Assembly: GCF_021531055.1 (NCBI RefSeq)
Contig: NZ_JADYTL010000003.1
Coordinates: 186,001-250,000 of the forward strand
Length of the DNA: 64,000 nucleotides
Source: Collinsella tanakaei
GTDB taxonomy: Bacteria > Actinomycetota > Coriobacteriia > Coriobacteriales > Coriobacteriaceae
Direction: 5' to 3'
Part shown: one piece after another, positions 1 to 7,092 of the stretch
Layout: each line of letters starts with the position of its first letter
How positions within the stretch are numbered: position 1 is the stretch's first letter
Program-made: the position numbers and the translations under genes
Notes under the pieces: model-generated
Told to the model about the DNA's origin: nothing
The model's database searches: none
The model's input: the letters and a program-made list of their open reading frames with translations, nothing else

Positions 1-796
1 GCGGAACCGACACGCCGCCGTAGGTGATCGTGCCGAGCTCGCCTTCGATCTGGCAGGGCAACAGATCCGTGGTGATCTTGGAATACGCCAGCTCGGCGAC
101 CATATCAGGATACCGGGCAAGGATCGTGCCCGCCCCGTCGATCACGCCGCCCGTGGTCGCGCAGTCCTCCCCGGCGATGCGCACGGCCTCGCACGCAATC
201 GCCTCGGGCTCGCCGAACAGCGCCACGCACGCCTCGACGCAGTACACGCCGATATCCATGAGAGCGCCGGTCGCCATGCGCGCGTCGAAGATGTTGGTCT
301 GACGCCCCGCCAGCACCTCGTCGTAGCGCGACGAGTACTTACCGAAGCGCAGGCTCGCCCGCCGCACGCGCCCGATGCGCGGCAGCGCGGCGCGCAGCAC
401 CTCGTAGGCGGGGTCGTGCACCGAGCGCATGGCCTCCATGACCACGACGCCGGCTGAACGACCCGCCTCGAACAGCATGCGCGCCTGCGCGGCGTTCGCA
501 CAGATCGGCTTTTCCACGAGCAGGTGCTTGCCGGCACGGATGCAGGCGAGCGCCTGCTCGGCGTGGAGCGCGTTGGGGCTCGCGATGTAGACCGCGTCGA
601 CCTCGTCGCAGGCCGCCACCTCGGCGACCGTCGTGAACGCCCGCGTGCCGCCGAACCGCGCGGACACCCGTGCGGCGCGCTCGGCGTCGCGCGACATGCT
701 GCCCACGTAGACGGCCTCGTCACTCGACGAGACGGCGTCCAGGAAACTCTCCGAGATCGAACTCGTGCCGATGACCGCGAACCTCACGCGCTCCAT
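1..796 (-). CDS. Gfo/Idh/MocA-family oxidoreductase (3' end cut by window edge)
   Basis: About 265 N-terminal residues are visible; the C-terminus lies beyond the left edge. The protein opens with a Rossmann nucleotide-binding segment (VRFAVIGTSSISESFL) and carries the family motif EKPIC near residue 97, where the lysine normally contributes to catalysis. These proteins are NAD(P)-dependent dehydrogenases or reductases of sugars, inositols or related compounds; the substrate cannot be read from sequence. The ATG at 796 is preceded by a clear GAGGAGG ribosome site. It lies 38 bases downstream of the glycyl-radical gene on the same strand, so read-through from the pfl genes is possible, but a shared function is not implied. 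Family call secure; substrate unknown. Confidence 0.85.
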   Translation of the reverse strand, partial: MERVRFAVIGTSSISESFLDAVSSSDEAVYVGSMSRDAERAARVSARFGGTRAFTTVAEVAACDEVDAVYIASPNALHAEQALACIRAGKHLLVEKPICANAAQARMLFEAGRSAGVVVMEAMRSVHDPAYEVLRAALPRIGRVRRASLRFGKYSSRYDEVLAGRQTNIFDARMATGALMDIGVYCVEACVALFGEPEAIACEAVRIAGEDCATTGGVIDGAGTILARYPDMVAELAYSKITTDLLPCQIEGELGTITYGGVSVP

Positions 797-834
797 CGCG
801 ACCTCCTCACCGTGCCGGATGAACCGGCGACAAC

Positions 835-1086
835 CTACATCTGCTCGTGGAACGTGCGCGAGATGACCTCGTCCTGCTGCTCCTTCGTGAGGTTGTGGAA
901 GTTGACCGCGTACCCGGACACACGCACAGTAAGCTGCGGATACTTCTCGGGATGGGCCTGTGCGTCGAGCAGCGTGTCGCGGTTGAACACGTTGACGTTC
1001 AGATGGTGGCCGCCCTTCTCGGCGTAGGCGTCGATCATGCTCACCAGGTTGTCGGCCTGGTTCTGGGAAACCTCGGAAACCTTCAT
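835..1086 (-). CDS. grcA: Glycyl-radical C-terminal subunit of a split pyruvate formate-lyase (GrcA/YfiD-like)
   Basis: This 83-residue protein matches only the last 80 or so residues of ordinary pyruvate formate-lyase. It contains the asparagine-rich stretch [16 protein letters not shown] and the radical loop RVSGYAVNF, in which the glycine carries the stable radical installed by the PFL-activating enzyme. GrcA/YfiD proteins elsewhere are spare parts that rescue a damaged full-length PFL. Here the adjacent large subunit has no radical loop, so this small protein is probably the obligatory second half of the enzyme. The ATG at 1086 follows AAGGAG by six bases. The 90-base gap to the large gene and the shared strand suggest one transcript. 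No activase gene is visible. Confidence 0.9.
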   Translation of the reverse strand: MKVSEVSQNQADNLVSMIDAYAEKGGHHLNVNVFNRDTLLDAQAHPEKYPQLTVRVSGYAVNFHNLTKEQQDEVISRTFHEQM

Positions 1087-1176
1087 GTCATGCTCCTTCG
1101 ATAGGTCGTGGAAAACGCGTCGCGTCAGGCGCCGCCACCGGCAGGCTGGACGCCGCCGCCGGCGTGCCGGGCGCCG

Positions 1177-3258
1177 TTACTGGCAGCAGTCGCAGCTGGG
1201 CGCGGGATTCTCGAACTCGATCTCGCCCAGGTCGACGTCGCCGAAGAACACCTGGTCCTCCTTGCCGAGCGCGCCCGGGATGATCGAGAAGGTATTGGAG
1301 ATGCCGTCCTGCGCATCGCGGAACGGCAGCTTGGCCACACTCGACAGTGAAGCGATGGCGCCGTGCGAATCGCGTTGGTGCATGGGGTTGGCGCCCGGCG
1401 CGAACGGCTCGCCCGCGCGGCGACCGTCGGGCGTGGCACCGGTCTTCTTGCCGTACACCACGTTCGACGTGATGGTGAGCACCGAGGTCGTCGGCACCGA
1501 ATCGCGATAGGTCTCGTTGCGGCGCACGAACTCCATGAACTCGTGCACGACGTCGTGGGCGATCTTGTCCACGCGGTCGTCGTCGTTGCCGTACTTGGGG
1601 AAGTCGCCCTCGATCGTGAAGTCGACGATCACGCCGTTCTCGTCGCGCACCGGGTGCACCTTGGCGTACTTGATGGCGGACAGCGAGTCGGCCACGACGG
1701 ACAGACCGGCAATGCCCGTGGCGAACCAGCGGTGCACGTGATGGTCGTGCAGCGCCATCTGGATCGCCTCGTAGCAGTACTTGTCGTGCATGTAATGGAT
1801 GATGTTCAGCGTGTTCACGTACACGCCGGCGAGCCAACGCATCATCTCGCGGTACTTGCCCATGACGTCGTCGTAGTCGAGCGTGTCGCCCTCGACGGGC
1901 CGGTAGGCCGGACCGACCTGCTTTTTGGAGACCTCGTCGATACCGCCGTTGAGTGCGTAGAGCAGGCACTTGGCGAGGTTGGCGCGGGCGCCGAAGAACT
2001 GCATCTCCTTGCCCACGCGCATCGAGGACACACAGCAGGCGATCGCGTAGTCGTCGCCGTGGTAGACGCGCATCACGTCGTCGTTCTCGTACTGGATCGA
2101 CGAGCTGGCGATCGAGGTCTTGGCGCAGAACTCCTTGAACGCGTGGGGCAGACGCGTGCTCCACAGTACCGTGAGGTTGGGCTCGGGCGAGGTGCCCATG
2201 TTCTCGAGGGTGTGCAGGTAGCGGAAGCTCATCTTGGTGACGAGCGTGCGGCCGTCGACGCCCATGCCGCCGATGGACTCGGTCACCCACTGCGGGTCGC
2301 CGGAGAACAGCGCCTGGTACTCGGGGGTACGCGCGAACTTGACCATGCGCAGCTTCATGATGAAGTGGTCGACGAACTCCTGGATCTGCTCCTCGGTGAA
2401 GGTGCCGCGGCGCAGGTCGCGCTCAGCATAGATGTCGATGAACGTCGAGGTACGGCCGATGGACATAGCGGCGCCGTTTTGCTCCTTGACGGCGGCGAGG
2501 TAGGCGAAGTACATCCACTGGATGGCCTCCTGCGTGTTGGCCGCCGGGCGCGAGATGTCGAAGCCGTACGCCCCACCGAGAGCCTTGAGCTGATGCAGGG
2601 CGCGGATCTGCTCGGAGAGCTCCTCGCGATCGCGGATGACCGCCTCGGTCATGGTATCCGGCGTGGCGGCCTTCTGGGCCTCCTTGTCGCGGATGAGGAA
2701 GTCCAGGCCGTAGAGGGCCACGCGGCGGTAGTCGCCGATGATGCGGCCGCGGCCGTAACCGTCGGGCAGACCGGTGATGATGTGCGCCGAGCGGCAGGCG
2801 CGCATCTCGGGCTTGTACACGTCGAACACGCCGGCGTTATGCGTCTTGCGCTTGTTGGTGTAGATGTCGACGATCTCGGGGTCCACCTCGTAGCCGTGCT
2901 GCGCCGCCGCCTGGCAGGCGATGCGGATGCCGCCGTTGACGTGCAGGGCGCGCTTGAGCGGCTTGTCGGTCTGCAGGCCGACGATGGTCTCGAGCTCGGG
3001 ATGGTCGGGCACGATGTAGCCGGCGGGATATGCCGTGATGCCCGTCACGAGATCGGTCTCGATATCGAGGGCGCCGCCTTTCGCGCGCTCCTCCTCCAGC
3101 AGGCCGAGCACCGTGTTCCACAACTCGGTGGTGCGCTCGGTCGGCCCGGCGAGGAACGACTCGTCGCCCTCGTAGGGGGTGTAGTTGCGCTGGATGAAGT
3201 CGCGGACGTCCACCTCATCCTGCCAGATACCGCCTACAAAGTCTTCCCATGCTTTCAT
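1177..3258 (-). CDS. pflB: Pyruvate formate-lyase large subunit lacking the glycyl-radical domain
   Basis: It converts pyruvate and CoA to acetyl-CoA and formate in anaerobic fermentation. The 693 residues align with PflB from the amino end ([20 protein letters not shown]) through the active-site cysteine pair C408-C409 in [11 protein letters not shown], up to the [18 protein letters not shown] segment near the carboxyl end. The usual 760-residue enzyme would continue into the radical loop; here the chain ends in a short acidic stretch and a cysteine-rich tail, SCDCCQ. The missing piece is encoded next door at 835-1086. The start is set at the ATG 3258, which is preceded by GAGGAG; an in-frame upstream extension shows no PFL similarity. 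The protein should be cytoplasmic and oxygen sensitive once activated. Confidence 0.93.
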   Translation of the reverse strand: MKAWEDFVGGIWQDEVDVRDFIQRNYTPYEGDESFLAGPTERTTELWNTVLGLLEEERAKGGALDIETDLVTGITAYPAGYIVPDHPELETIVGLQTDKPLKRALHVNGGIRIACQAAAQHGYEVDPEIVDIYTNKRKTHNAGVFDVYKPEMRACRSAHIITGLPDGYGRGRIIGDYRRVALYGLDFLIRDKEAQKAATPDTMTEAVIRDREELSEQIRALHQLKALGGAYGFDISRPAANTQEAIQWMYFAYLAAVKEQNGAAMSIGRTSTFIDIYAERDLRRGTFTEEQIQEFVDHFIMKLRMVKFARTPEYQALFSGDPQWVTESIGGMGVDGRTLVTKMSFRYLHTLENMGTSPEPNLTVLWSTRLPHAFKEFCAKTSIASSSIQYENDDVMRVYHGDDYAIACCVSSMRVGKEMQFFGARANLAKCLLYALNGGIDEVSKKQVGPAYRPVEGDTLDYDDVMGKYREMMRWLAGVYVNTLNIIHYMHDKYCYEAIQMALHDHHVHRWFATGIAGLSVVADSLSAIKYAKVHPVRDENGVIVDFTIEGDFPKYGNDDDRVDKIAHDVVHEFMEFVRRNETYRDSVPTTSVLTITSNVVYGKKTGATPDGRRAGEPFAPGANPMHQRDSHGAIASLSSVAKLPFRDAQDGISNTFSIIPGALGKEDQVFFGDVDLGEIEFENPAPSCDCCQ

Positions 3259-3562
3259 TGGTGCAACCACGCTCCTCGCGGTCGTGCGCATGCCGGTTCG
3301 GCAGGCGCCTGGTGAATGCCGTAGCGGCGGGCGACGGATGTCGTCGTGCCCGTATGCCAAGCGGGTTGTACCCGCTGTTGGATATGCTATTCACTCTGTA
3401 ACATATTTGGTGCCCGCTGACTACACGACATAGGATAGTATAAAAACACCACGGTGCCGCGGCCTTGGGCAGCTTGTCGTGGTTTTCACATTCCGGGATG
3501 TGCGAAATGTTCGGATTGGCCGTATAGAGGGCCGAGCGGATGTTGACGGATGACGGTGAAGC
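3259..3562. other. Intergenic region upstream of pflB
   Basis: No gene is seen in these 304 bases. The right part is locally AT-rich (around 3379-3445) compared with the flanking genes and is the likely place of the pfl promoter, read leftward. I could not fix -10 and -35 boxes with confidence. Confidence 0.5.
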
Positions 3563-3943
3563 CTAGAACTTGCGCAGCGAGGACAGCGAGCGGAGCGACT
3601 GCATGATGCTGTCGCGGTCGATACCCGCCTGCGACTGCACCGTCGCCTCGACCGCGCCCTCGACGAAGGGACAGTCGGCCATGCATACATCCGGGTCGTG
3701 CAGATCGGACAGGACCATCTTGACGATTGCGGCGGAGGCGCCCATGTCCATGATGACGATGACGCCGTCCGGCCCGTTGACTGCGGAGATGGCGGCGCGG
3801 ACGCGCGTATAGCTCGTACCGAACGAGCCGTCGGGCAGCCCGCCGGCAAGCGCCACCGGGGCCTTGGGGGCGATGGCCTCGGTGTAGTCATGTAGCGCCT
3901 CGACGAGCGCCTTGGAATGCGAGACGAGCACGATCCCCACCAT
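3563..3943 (-). CDS. dhaM: DhaM-like PTS phosphocarrier (EIIA-Man fold), single domain
   Basis: The 126-residue protein begins MVGIVLVSHSKALVEALHD, the characteristic start of the EIIA-Man/DhaM domain, with the phospho-accepting histidine at residue 9. DhaM passes phosphate from HPr to ADP bound on DhaL, which then phosphorylates dihydroxyacetone held by DhaK. The segment DGVIVIMDMGAS also fits the family. It is the short, single-domain form without HPr or EI-like extensions. DhaK and DhaL are absent from this window, so the partners lie elsewhere or the protein serves another acceptor. The ATG at 3943 has AAAGGAG upstream; a longer in-frame start lacks a site. It lies upstream of pflB on the same strand with a 304-base gap. 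Confidence 0.85.
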   Translation of the reverse strand: MVGIVLVSHSKALVEALHDYTEAIAPKAPVALAGGLPDGSFGTSYTRVRAAISAVNGPDGVIVIMDMGASAAIVKMVLSDLHDPDVCMADCPFVEGAVEATVQSQAGIDRDSIMQSLRSLSSLRKF

Positions 3944-4050
3944 GGCGGCCACTCCTTTCCCCTGCAAGACCGTCATACGAGCACATGGTACCCGTTTCAC
4001 ACCCTTCGAAACATTCCCTCACGGAAAGGAAAGCCTGCCCCGCCCCCTGT

Positions 4051-4083
4051 ATCCCAATTTCCTCCCGGCCCCCTTTTGGGACA
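4051..4083. repeat. REP-like palindrome, TGTCCCAA...TTGGGACA family, copy 1
   Basis: An imperfect palindrome of about 33 bases ending in CCTTTTGGGACA. Close relatives are at 5893-5925 and, in the opposite sense, at 52522-52554. All three are intergenic. The remaining bases of the 3944-4258 gap show only a C-run (about 4188-4195) and no gene. Confidence 0.75.
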
Positions 4084-4258
4084 TGGTGGAATGCCGTTCA
4101 CCGATGGGTCGAACGGCGTCTTGACGAGAAACCAATGTGATATCACAATGCAATCAACGGGACGCACGGGTCCCGTCGGGGACTGCCCCCCCCCGAAGCA
4201 ATACGGGGCAGCGTCCGGGCTGTCACGCAAACGCGGACGTCGTTCGAAAGGAACTTCC

Positions 4259-5293
4259 ATGAGCGTGGAAAAGCAGATCAAGGCCAAATCCGGTTGGGGT
4301 ATGCTCGCCGTCGTCTGCGTGGCGTTTGTCGCCATCGTCGTCGTATTCATCCTGAGCATCATCGGTCTTGCCGACGCCGAAGACGCCGGCGTTCCCATCA
4401 ACCCGCTGCACGGCTGGGGTCTGGGCTTGAGCATCGCCGCGTTCTGCCTCGTTTGGATCCCCGTCTGCGGCTTCTTTACCCTGCAGCCCGGCCAGGCGCG
4501 CGTGTGCATCCTGTTCGGCGACTATAAGGGCACGGTGCGCGACGGCGGTTTCCGCTGGGCCAACCCGTTCTACAGCCGCTCGATGGGCACGAATGCCTCT
4601 GCCGAAGAGGCGACCGCCGAGGTCCTCTCCAAGTCGAGCCTATCGCTCGGCAAGCAGATCAGCGTCGCCGCCAAGGCATCCAGCAACCTGTCGACCAAGG
4701 TGAGCGTACGCGCCCGCACCCTGAACGGCGAGATCCTGAAGGTCAACGACAAGATGGGCAACCCCATCGAAATCGCGAACGTCGTGGTGTGGCACGTCGC
4801 CGACACCGCAAAGGCCCTATTTGACGTGGACAACTACGAGCAGTTCGTCTCCACCCAAGCCGAGACGGCGTTGCGCCACGTGGCGAGCATCTACGCCTAC
4901 GACCACCTGGAGGACAACTCCGACGACGCCGGCGCCATCACGCTGCGTTCCAACATCGAGGAGGTCTCCGAGGCGCTCAAGCGCGAGCTCACCCAGCGCC
5001 TGGCACCGGCCGGCGTAACCGTGGACGACGCCCGCCTCACGCATCTGGCCTACGCGCCCGAGATCGCCCAAGCGATGCTACGCCGCCAGCAGGCCGAAGC
5101 CGTCATCGCCGCACGCAAGAAGATCGTCGAGGGCGCGGTGTCGATGGTCGATATGGCGGTGAAGGAGCTCGCCGACGGCGGCACCATCGAGCTGGACGAG
5201 GAGCGCAAGGCGCAGATGGCCTCGAACCTCATGGTCGTGCTGTGCGGCGAATCCGAAGCGCATCCGGTTCTCAACACCAGCTCCCTCTACTAG
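4259..5293 (+). CDS. SPFH/Band 7 domain membrane protein
   Basis: A 344-residue protein with two N-terminal membrane segments (about residues 16-40 and 56-78) separated by a short loop. They are followed by a Band 7/SPFH domain beginning [20 protein letters not shown] and containing the typical [21 protein letters not shown] core. The C-terminal part is a helical, alanine/glutamate-rich stretch ([21 protein letters not shown]). SPFH proteins form large oligomeric rings or cages in the membrane and organise proteases or lipid domains; the exact partner is not evident. The start is chosen at ATG 4259, preceded by GAAAGGAA, rather than an upstream in-frame extension of low-complexity character. 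A ribbon-helix-helix protein follows on the same strand. Confidence 0.9.
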   Translation: MSVEKQIKAKSGWGMLAVVCVAFVAIVVVFILSIIGLADAEDAGVPINPLHGWGLGLSIAAFCLVWIPVCGFFTLQPGQARVCILFGDYKGTVRDGGFRWANPFYSRSMGTNASAEEATAEVLSKSSLSLGKQISVAAKASSNLSTKVSVRARTLNGEILKVNDKMGNPIEIANVVVWHVADTAKALFDVDNYEQFVSTQAETALRHVASIYAYDHLEDNSDDAGAITLRSNIEEVSEALKRELTQRLAPAGVTVDDARLTHLAYAPEIAQAMLRRQQAEAVIAARKKIVEGAVSMVDMAVKELADGGTIELDEERKAQMASNLMVVLCGESEAHPVLNTSSLY

Positions 5294-5297
5294 CCCC

Positions 5298-5326
5298 GGG
5301 AAAATAGGGACAGGCACCATTTTCCC
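5298..5326. repeat. REP-like palindrome GGGAAAAT...ATTTTCCC, copy 1
   Basis: A 29-base interrupted palindrome with arms GGGAAAAT and ATTTTCCC around the core AGGGACAGGCACC, directly after the SPFH stop codon. A second copy follows 15 bases later. It may also act as a stem-loop at the transcript end. Confidence 0.8.
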
Positions 5327-5341
5327 AGTATCAGCCCCGTA

Positions 5342-5372
5342 TGGGAAAATGGGGACAGGCACCATTTTCCCA
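5342..5372. repeat. REP-like palindrome GGGAAAAT...ATTTTCCC, copy 2
   Basis: Second tandem copy (arms TGGGAAAAT and ATTTTCCCA, core GGGGACAGGCACC), one base different from the first in the shared part. It lies 26 bases before the next gene's start. Confidence 0.8.
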
Positions 5373-5398
5373 TCCCGCACGTCAAAGCAGGTGTCCGC

Positions 5399-5581
5399 AT
5401 GGCACGCAAGCAGTATCCACTCCGTATAGACCCCGCCATCTGGGAGGCCGTTCAGCGCTGGGCCGACGATGAGATGCGCAGCGCCAACGGTCAAGTCGAG
5501 TGGATACTGCGTGACGCCCTGAAGCGCGCCGGTCGTCTGCCCAAGAAAAAGCCGAGCGCTGACGAGCGCGCCGACCGGTAA
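5399..5581 (+). CDS. Arc-like ribbon-helix-helix small protein
   Basis: A 60-residue basic protein. The N-terminal strand RKQYPLRIDPAIWEAVQRWA and the following helix with NGQVEWILRDAL fit the ribbon-helix-helix fold of Arc/CopG-type DNA-binding proteins. The tail is lysine-rich and probably disordered. It follows the SPFH gene on the same strand, a pairing also seen in other bacteria, so it may be co-transcribed with it or control it. No toxin partner is adjacent. The ATG 5399 has only a weak ribosome site. DNA binding is inferred from fold resemblance. Confidence 0.7.
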   Translation: MARKQYPLRIDPAIWEAVQRWADDEMRSANGQVEWILRDALKRAGRLPKKKPSADERADR

Positions 5582-5677
5582 TGCCCCACGCCCCCACGAC
5601 CTCACGTGGGGCACGATGCGCGTGCGCGGTTTTGGAACACCTGCTTCCCGACTGCGCGCCTACCGCACGCCAAGACC

Positions 5678-5869
5678 GGGCAATTTGTTCAGATATGAAG
5701 GTTTGGACCTCCTAAAACGCCATCAAATCGGGCTGTTTTGGCAGTACCGTAACTTCTGCAGCCATGCTGTCGACCGCGCATCAGTCGATAGGCAAACTAA
5801 GATATTACGTTTTGTGAGATTCCATCATCCGCGGCAGATGCACAACCTTCATATCTGAACAAATTGCCC
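5678..5869. repeat. Inverted-repeat-bounded noncoding element (GGGCAATTTG family, copy 1)
   Basis: A 192-base element whose ends are a perfect 26-base inverted repeat beginning GGGCAATTTGTTCAGATATG. It contains no credible gene and is richer in A+T than its surroundings. A sister element of 197 bases at 46439-46635 has nearly the same ends but a mostly different interior; one internal box (GGCTGTTTTGGCA-like) sits about 26 bases inside the end in both. The rest of the 5582-6131 gap holds one more short palindrome (5893-5925) and no gene. Confidence 0.85.
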
Positions 5870-5892
5870 ACCTTCGCGACGCGCACCAGAAA

Positions 5893-5925
5893 TGTCCCAG
5901 TTTTCTCCTGGCCCTTTTTGGAATA
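5893..5925. repeat. REP-like palindrome, TGTCCCAA...TTGGGACA family, copy 2 (degenerate)
   Basis: Same family as 4051-4083: TGTCCCAGTTTTCTCCTGG followed by CCCTTTTTGGAATA. The right arm has decayed. It lies 23 bases after the inverted-repeat element. Confidence 0.6.
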
Positions 5926-6131
5926 CGCAGGACCTTTTGGAGCAGAGGCATCACAGATCGCACAGATATATGACCGCCCCCTTGTCAAAAGATGCCGTTC
6001 GCGACGGAGAACACGACTTAAGAGGTTCTTCAGACTAATCCGACGCCCCTGAGGTACATTCTTTATCGGCGCACCAATCGACCGTCGAGGCGCCCGCGGC
6101 GCCTTGGCAACGCTGAACAGGAGATGACACG

Positions 6132-6356
6132 ATGCGCATCGCAACGAAGAGAAAAGAGGACCCTCACCTCGCCGAGACGAACGCTCCCCAGGTGACAACC
6201 GCCAAACGCCCGAAACGCTCAAAGGACCAGCGACTCAACCTTAAGCGTTCATACGAAGCGTTTTTGGAAGCGACCAAGAAGGCGGGAGACTCCGCCAAGA
6301 GCGTCTGCATTCCCTCCGAGGTCTGGCCGATGCGCCCATACGCGGCATCCATCTAG
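6132..6356 (+). CDS. Small basic hypothetical protein (74 aa)
   Basis: I do not recognise this protein. It is 74 residues long, rich in lysine and arginine in its first two thirds (KRPKRSKDQRLNLKRSYEAFL), with no membrane segment. Support for expression comes from an AGGAGATG ribosome site seven bases before the ATG and from a strong hairpin with a T-run soon after the stop (6401-6440). An open frame on the opposite strand over the same bases lacks such signals. Function unknown. Confidence 0.5.
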   Translation: MRIATKRKEDPHLAETNAPQVTTAKRPKRSKDQRLNLKRSYEAFLEATKKAGDSAKSVCIPSEVWPMRPYAASI

Positions 6357-6400
6357 GCCCTCTTGCATCTGACGCCTTGCCGCACGCGCGCGAGGCACCG

Positions 6401-6440
6401 AGGCCCCGCAAGCCGGATCACACCGGTTCGCGGGGCCTTT
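6401..6440 (+). terminator. Rho-independent terminator after the 74-aa gene
   Basis: Hairpin with arms AGGCCCCGC and GCGGGGCCT, extended by an inner CCGG pair, followed by TTT. It could terminate in either direction but fits the gene ending at 6356. Confidence 0.75.
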
Positions 6441-6716
6441 CCATGGGCATGATCGACGTGTGCTGACAGGCGGTGATGAGGATGCCTAGCACGACGATAT
6501 GAAGAAATTGTGGTCGCATTGCCACAAAAGACGCCAAAAGGGGCACGCAAGGCCCCGAAATCCGCGCTCCACCACTATCCCGCAGTGCAGCATATGCTGC
6601 AAAAACAAGGTGTTTACCTGCGCATTATGTGCAACTCTTGAATCGTTTCCAAATGATTGCCAGCGACCCTTGAAACCGTCTGGGCGTCCGATTAGACTTG
6701 CCCTCGGCAAATCGGT

Positions 6717-6750
6717 GAACGGACGATTACCCACAGTAAACGGTCCGTTC
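6717..6750 (+). promoter_or_regulatory. Inverted repeat upstream of the 54-aa gene
   Basis: Perfect 8-base arms GAACGGAC and GTCCGTTC separated by 18 bases, ending 33 bases before the start codon at 6784. It could be an operator or a leader hairpin. The rest of the 6441-6716 stretch holds only a small GCAGCATATGCTGC palindrome and no gene. Confidence 0.4.
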
Positions 6751-6783
6751 AAGTCCATAGCATATCGAAGGAAAGGAAGAACT

Positions 6784-6948
6784 ATGGCCGCCATCAACCT
6801 GCTCCAGTCCACCGCCAAGGCTATTGCGAACATCTTCTCCAACGAGCTCGAGGCCGCCGTGCCCGGCATCAGCACTGGTGCCTATCTCGACCGCGCCGCT
6901 CACGTGACCCCGAAGGCATCCTCCGCCTACGGCCGTCTCGCCGCCTAG
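6784..6948 (+). CDS. Small hypothetical protein (54 aa)
   Basis: A 54-residue unrecognised protein (MAAINLLQSTAKAIANIF...). The first 20 residues could form an amphipathic helix; the rest is alanine-rich and polar with no cysteines. An AGGAAG ribosome site precedes the ATG, and an excellent terminator follows at 6989-7024, so a free-standing, well-expressed short transcript is likely. It faces a BceAB-type transporter operon, a class often used against peptide antibiotics, but the two are convergent and no link is shown. Function unknown. Confidence 0.6.
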   Translation: MAAINLLQSTAKAIANIFSNELEAAVPGISTGAYLDRAAHVTPKASSAYGRLAA

Positions 6949-6988
6949 TTCATCTGTGACATACCGTTCGCCCCGCGCGAACGGGAAA

Positions 6989-7024
6989 GACCCGCAGGAA
7001 GCGCATGCTGCCTGCGGGTCTTTT
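6989..7024 (+). terminator. Rho-independent terminator after the 54-aa gene
   Basis: Perfect 10-base arms GACCCGCAGG and CCTGCGGGTC around a 12-base loop, followed by TTTT. A smaller hairpin (6965-6983) precedes it. Confidence 0.88.
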
Positions 7025-7092
7025 GCATTGCGGCCACGGTGGACCTTCTCGAGCGACTGCCGCGTTTCTCGAAAAGCGGCCAGACCTCTCGC

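Noticed and set aside
1363-3315. Long + strand open frame opposite pflB
   Set aside because: Antisense to conserved PFL codons; composition is typical of a shadow frame (Val, His, Leu, Asp rich).
5298-5372. Tandem repeats as a possible CRISPR array
   Set aside because: Only two units, self-palindromic, with a 15-base spacer and no cas genes.
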